Shown here: positions 60,842 through 64,000 of the stretch, in pieces
Layout: every line of letters begins with the position of its first letter
Position numbering within the stretch: position 1 is the first letter of the stretch
NCBI GenBank assembly: GCA_032719365.1
Contig: CM064862.1
Location: forward strand, 2,306,501-2,370,500
Source of the DNA: Prinsepia uniflora
Lineage: Eukaryota; Streptophyta; Magnoliopsida; Rosales; Rosaceae
DNA: 64,000 nucleotides
Direction of reading: 5' to 3'
Position numbers and translations under genes: made by a program
Notes under the pieces: generated by a model
Told to the model about the DNA's origin: nothing
What the model saw: only the letters and a program-made list of their open reading frames with translations
The model's database searches: none

Positions 60842-61160
60842 TATTAGCTACTTTTACAGTCGGTTGCTCGCCGGCGGCTGTCGCACGTGTGATCTCGGCC
60901 TGTCTGATGTCACTCTTAAATGAAGCTGACGTCATATTATAAAAAACACGGCCATTTTTCTGCCACGCGGCAATTTATCGGAAAAAGCTAATACAGTGAC
61001 ATACGTGCCTGGTTACTGCCGATCCACAGTAGAACCACCGGGCAGACTAATCAAGCTTCGGCTTTTTGCAAAAATTGAGGTACTCCGCGGGTCCTACAGG
61101 ATTGTAGATTTTTACTGTTGACACGTGGCCGAAGTTGCTACCGTGCCACATGTGTTATGT
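60842..61160. promoter_or_regulatory. GC-richer island with G-box, ABRE and CRE-like motifs
   Basis: In an otherwise AT-rich region this stretch holds CGCACGTGTG (G-box, about 60883-60892), TGACGTCA (60927-60934), TATAAAAAAC just after it (60938), TGCCACGCGG (60961), GACACGTGGC (about 61120) and CCACATGTG (61146). These are bZIP/bHLH-type sites used in ABA, light and stress promoters. A TATA-like element next to the palindromic CRE suggests a promoter, but no coding frame follows within the window on either strand. It may serve a non-coding RNA or be a relic or distal enhancer. Confidence 0.4.
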
Positions 61161-63289
61161 GTGTATTTTAGAAAAACCTCCACATAATAAAGGGGATTTC
61201 ATAATTTGATTTATTTTTGTATGTGTGGTGTTGGATTTATAGCGGTTATATAAGCTATGATATAAGATCTTTGAGAAAGAAAAAAAATTATGAATTTAAT
61301 GTGTTTGGATGAATTTTTTTTAATTTAATGAAAATTTATATATTTTATAATTTGTAATTTAATATTTATAATTTTTTTCATTTGTAAATTATAGCGTTTT
61401 GCTATCAATTTTAAAATCTTGAAAATTAAAATTTCACTTGTTTTAATTCATCATTTTAAAATTTATGTTTTTTGAGATAAAATTTAACTCATCATTTGCT
61501 ATTTCCAATTCTCTCTAGATTTTCTTCTAAAAAATTACCAAATTTTAATTCAGTTTCCCAAATAAAATAAAACTGATTTTTTGTTCATCAAATACTTTTA
61601 TCACGCTAAATGATATGTTTATTTCTTGGAGCCAACACACTGAGAACGTTTTGATGTATAAGGTTTTAAATTTACACAAATTATAAATGTCTTCTTCATT
61701 TGTGACAAGAGAGAATCAAAATATCAACCATCAAATTAACCAGAATAATAATAAATATTTTGATATCGACATTTTATATCGTTTATGATTAATAAAATAT
61801 TAATAAATATTTTGAGAAAAATTTGAACACTTAATAATACTTTGACTAGTATAGATATATTAAAAATCAATGGAAGATTTTTTTTCCCCACTTATTTTCA
61901 TTTTAATACCCTTAATTATGAATATATTTACAAAATATTGTGAATTTTTACTCGATTTTCTTATGTCAAATACACAAAAATTCGTACAAATATCGTGGAA
62001 ATTAAGGATAAATTTTCGTCCTTAGTGCGGCAAGTTATTTGAGATGATCACATTCACATCTACTTATATAGTCAAATCGATAATAAATAAAATAAAATTT
62101 TACATTTAATTGTTGGACATATCAAATTGAAATTTCAATCAATCAATCAAAGAGTAATGATTAAGACAAAGTAATGAAAAGAGCCTCAGGCTTTTGGCAA
62201 TCATAATCAAGTGCTATCACCTTCACTCTTTAATGCACTACTTCACACATTTATTTTCCTTTTTCTTTTGTGTCTTCGTAGATTATTAAATTTTTATTCT
62301 TAAAACAAGAGAGAAGGGGAAAAAATCTTTAGATTTTCGATTTCTTCCTCTGCACGAAATAAGTCACCTCATAAATTTATATTTTTTATACCTTAATACT
62401 ATTTAAATTTAATTTATTCTTTTTTTTTTCTCTTAACTTTATACAATTATGTAAATTTTGTATAAGGATTATATGGAATCAGATCTTTTATCTATGTTAT
62501 TTCATGTTTGAATTCTTAATGAATTTAGAGTGTGTTTGGCTCGGAAAAAATGAACATAAGTGGAAAATCAGTTTTATTTTGTTTGGAAAACTGAGTCATA
62601 ATTTGATAAATTTCTGGAGCAAAATTTTAGAGTAATTGAGGATCTCAAATGATGAGTTGAAATTTTGTCTCAATTGACATAATTTTATAAAAGATGAGTT
62701 AAAACAAGTAAAAAAAATTGATATCCAAATACTAGAATTTACAAATAAAAAAAATTATAAAATTGGAATTTCAAATTATGAATTTTTAAAATTCTCATTA
62801 AATTATAAATTTTTCATCTAAACATACTCTTAGTATTTATTGTTATACTCGTTGTTTTAGAATAAAAAATCTATTCTAACAACAACCAAAATAACATAAA
62901 TGTATTATAATTGTATCAAAAAACCAATATTATTAAAAATTCGGCATTTCAAGTTTGAATTTTTATCCAATTTGGCTAACATAAATCTCCAATTTTTTTT
63001 TATAAAACTTTCAAAAATACCATAAATTGTAACTAAAAAAAAGACTTTAAATACCCTTTTTATACTTCTAATAAGAAAAACCTTCGCGACTCTCATCCAT
63101 GGTGGCCGACAGTTACTAAGCAACCACCAACGACCTACGAAATTCCCAAAATTTTCTATTTCTATTTCAAAGAATGAAGTATTTTGTAAACAACAGAAAT
63201 TCATATATTAATAGGACATGCCTTGAAAAAGGCCTCGAAAAACGTACTTGGTCATGCTCTCGTCTGACAACTAGGCAAAATTCCCAAAG
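61161..63289. other. AT-rich intergenic
   Basis: No conserved frame; a 99-codon minus-strand frame at 62905-63204 has no domain and biased composition. 62540-62820 and 61300-61620 share similar words in opposite orientation (for example AAAATTTAACTCATCATTTG and AATGATGAGTTGAAATTTTG). This may be an inverted-repeat element of about 1.5 kb. Confidence 0.45.
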
Positions 63290-63880
63290 TACTCTAGGAG
63301 TACGGCTCCTAACACCTAGAAATCCGTCAGAAAAGGGATAAAATGAAATATAACTCGCTCTCCAAGTATCATCGTCAACACCAACACATATGCCCTAGAG
63401 TCGAGATAAATCCCGTTTGTTAACCCCCAACCTCAAATCCATGGCAAGAATAATATCTCAAATTGCTGGTAACTTCTTCGGCCAATAACCATGACTAGCC
63501 GGTAACCCACATCAGCTCTACTACCTCCGCTCGAGTCCCTAATCGATATCTCGACTAACACCAGAGTTCCGATTTGGTATCACGACTCACTTGGAGACCT
63601 AAAGTTCTACAGCTCCCAACACCCAGAAATCTATTAGACAAGAGATAAAACCAAATATAACTCGCTCTCCAGGTATCATCGCCCACACCAACCCACAGAC
63701 CCTAGAGACGAGGTAAACCCGATGTGTTAACCCCCAACCTCAAATCCATGGCAAGAATAATATCTAAAACAGTCGGTAACTTCCTCGGCCAACAACAATG
63801 ACTAGCCAGTAACCCAACAGCTCTACTGCCTCCGCTCGGGTTCCTAACCGATATCCCGACCCACACCAACGTCTTGATTC
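63290..63880. repeat. 307-bp tandem repeat, about two copies
   Basis: CTCGCTCTCCA(A/G)GTATCATC at 63354 and 63661 and CCTCAAATCCATGGCAAGAA at 63431 and 63738 are both 307 bp apart. Other shared words are TAACCCCCAACC, GGTAACTTC, GACTAGCC(G/A)GTAACC and CTCCGCTCG. C-rich on the plus strand, unlike the AT-rich surroundings. Any reading frame here is incidental. Confidence 0.88.
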
Positions 63881-64000
63881 GGTATCCCGACTCGCCTGGA
63901 GACTTAATGTGATATCCCAACTCGTTTAGAGTTCTAAATGGATAACCCGACTCATCTAGAGTCCTAAATGGATATCCCGACGCATCTAGAGTCCTAAATG
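63881..64000. repeat. 30-bp tandem repeat running off the window
   Basis: Four consecutive 30-bp units start at 63881, 63911, 63941 and 63971 with the pattern G(A/G)TA(T/A)CCC(G/A)AC(T/G)C(A/G), then (T/C)CTAGAGTCCTAAATG in the last ones. The last two differ by only two bases. The array continues past the right edge, so its true length is unknown. Confidence 0.9.

Noticed and set aside
60492..60942. Overlapping 60-119-codon frames around T- and A-runs
   Set aside because: Low-complexity Phe/Leu or Lys-rich products of homopolymer tracts; both strands are equally open.
62905..63204. 99-codon minus-strand frame
   Set aside because: Phe/Asn/Lys/Ile-rich translation of AT-rich DNA with no domain or splice context.
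1..64000. CRISPR arrays, bacterial operons, organelle DNA insertions or rRNA
   Set aside because: No regular spaced-repeat array with unique spacers, no prokaryotic gene organisation and no plastid, mitochondrial or rRNA sequence recognised; the tandem repeats found have no unique spacers.

Overview
This is nuclear DNA from a flowering plant. The genes have many short GT-AG introns in AT-rich flanks, and the window holds plastid-targeted proteins (2-Cys peroxiredoxin, mTERF), a LONELY GUY cytokinin enzyme, an OVATE-family protein and an HVA22 protein. A TIR-NB-LRR resistance gene points to a eudicot. I cannot name the species.

Layout. 1-7.2 kb: gene-free and AT-rich, with a small tandem repeat, an imperfect hairpin and a tRNA-derived SINE-like insertion that still has its target-site duplication. 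7.3-7.9 kb: intronless OVATE-family gene (-). 8.1-8.6 kb: MITE-like element. 9.2-13.6 kb: a 12-exon alpha/beta hydrolase of the lipid-droplet LDAH family (-), intact at 308 codons. 15.0-17.1 kb: purine-rich complex tandem repeat, period about 650 bp. 18.2-18.6 kb: a 151-bp tandem repeat. 21.0-27.0 kb: a TNL resistance-gene relic. It has a good TIR and NB-ARC, a frameshift just before the MHD motif, further frameshifts in the LRRs, and a recently expanded 210/213-bp LRR array that runs directly into a piece of Ty1-copia reverse transcriptase. 29.8-34.8 kb: degraded repeats, including three copies of a dispersed element whose best copy (646 bp, inverted termini) lies at 52.7 kb.

The gene-dense part is 35.6-58.2 kb: HVA22-like (+), a conserved plant protein of unknown function (-), a typical E2F with 14 coding exons (-), an mTERF (-) head-to-head with chloroplast 2-Cys peroxiredoxin (+), a small probably plastid-targeted protein ending in a NifU-like-looking domain (+), and LOG (-). 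From 58.3 kb to the end there are no genes. That stretch holds a GC-richer, G-box/ABRE/CRE-bearing island at 60.8-61.2 kb and a 307-bp plus 30-bp tandem repeat block that runs off the right edge.

The genes do not form one pathway. The closest functional pairing is the divergent mTERF / peroxiredoxin pair, both apparently plastid proteins, which share a 591-bp intergenic promoter. All exon models were built by hand from splice signals, frame continuity and family conservation. The seven main gene models close in frame with no internal stops. The TNL does not.
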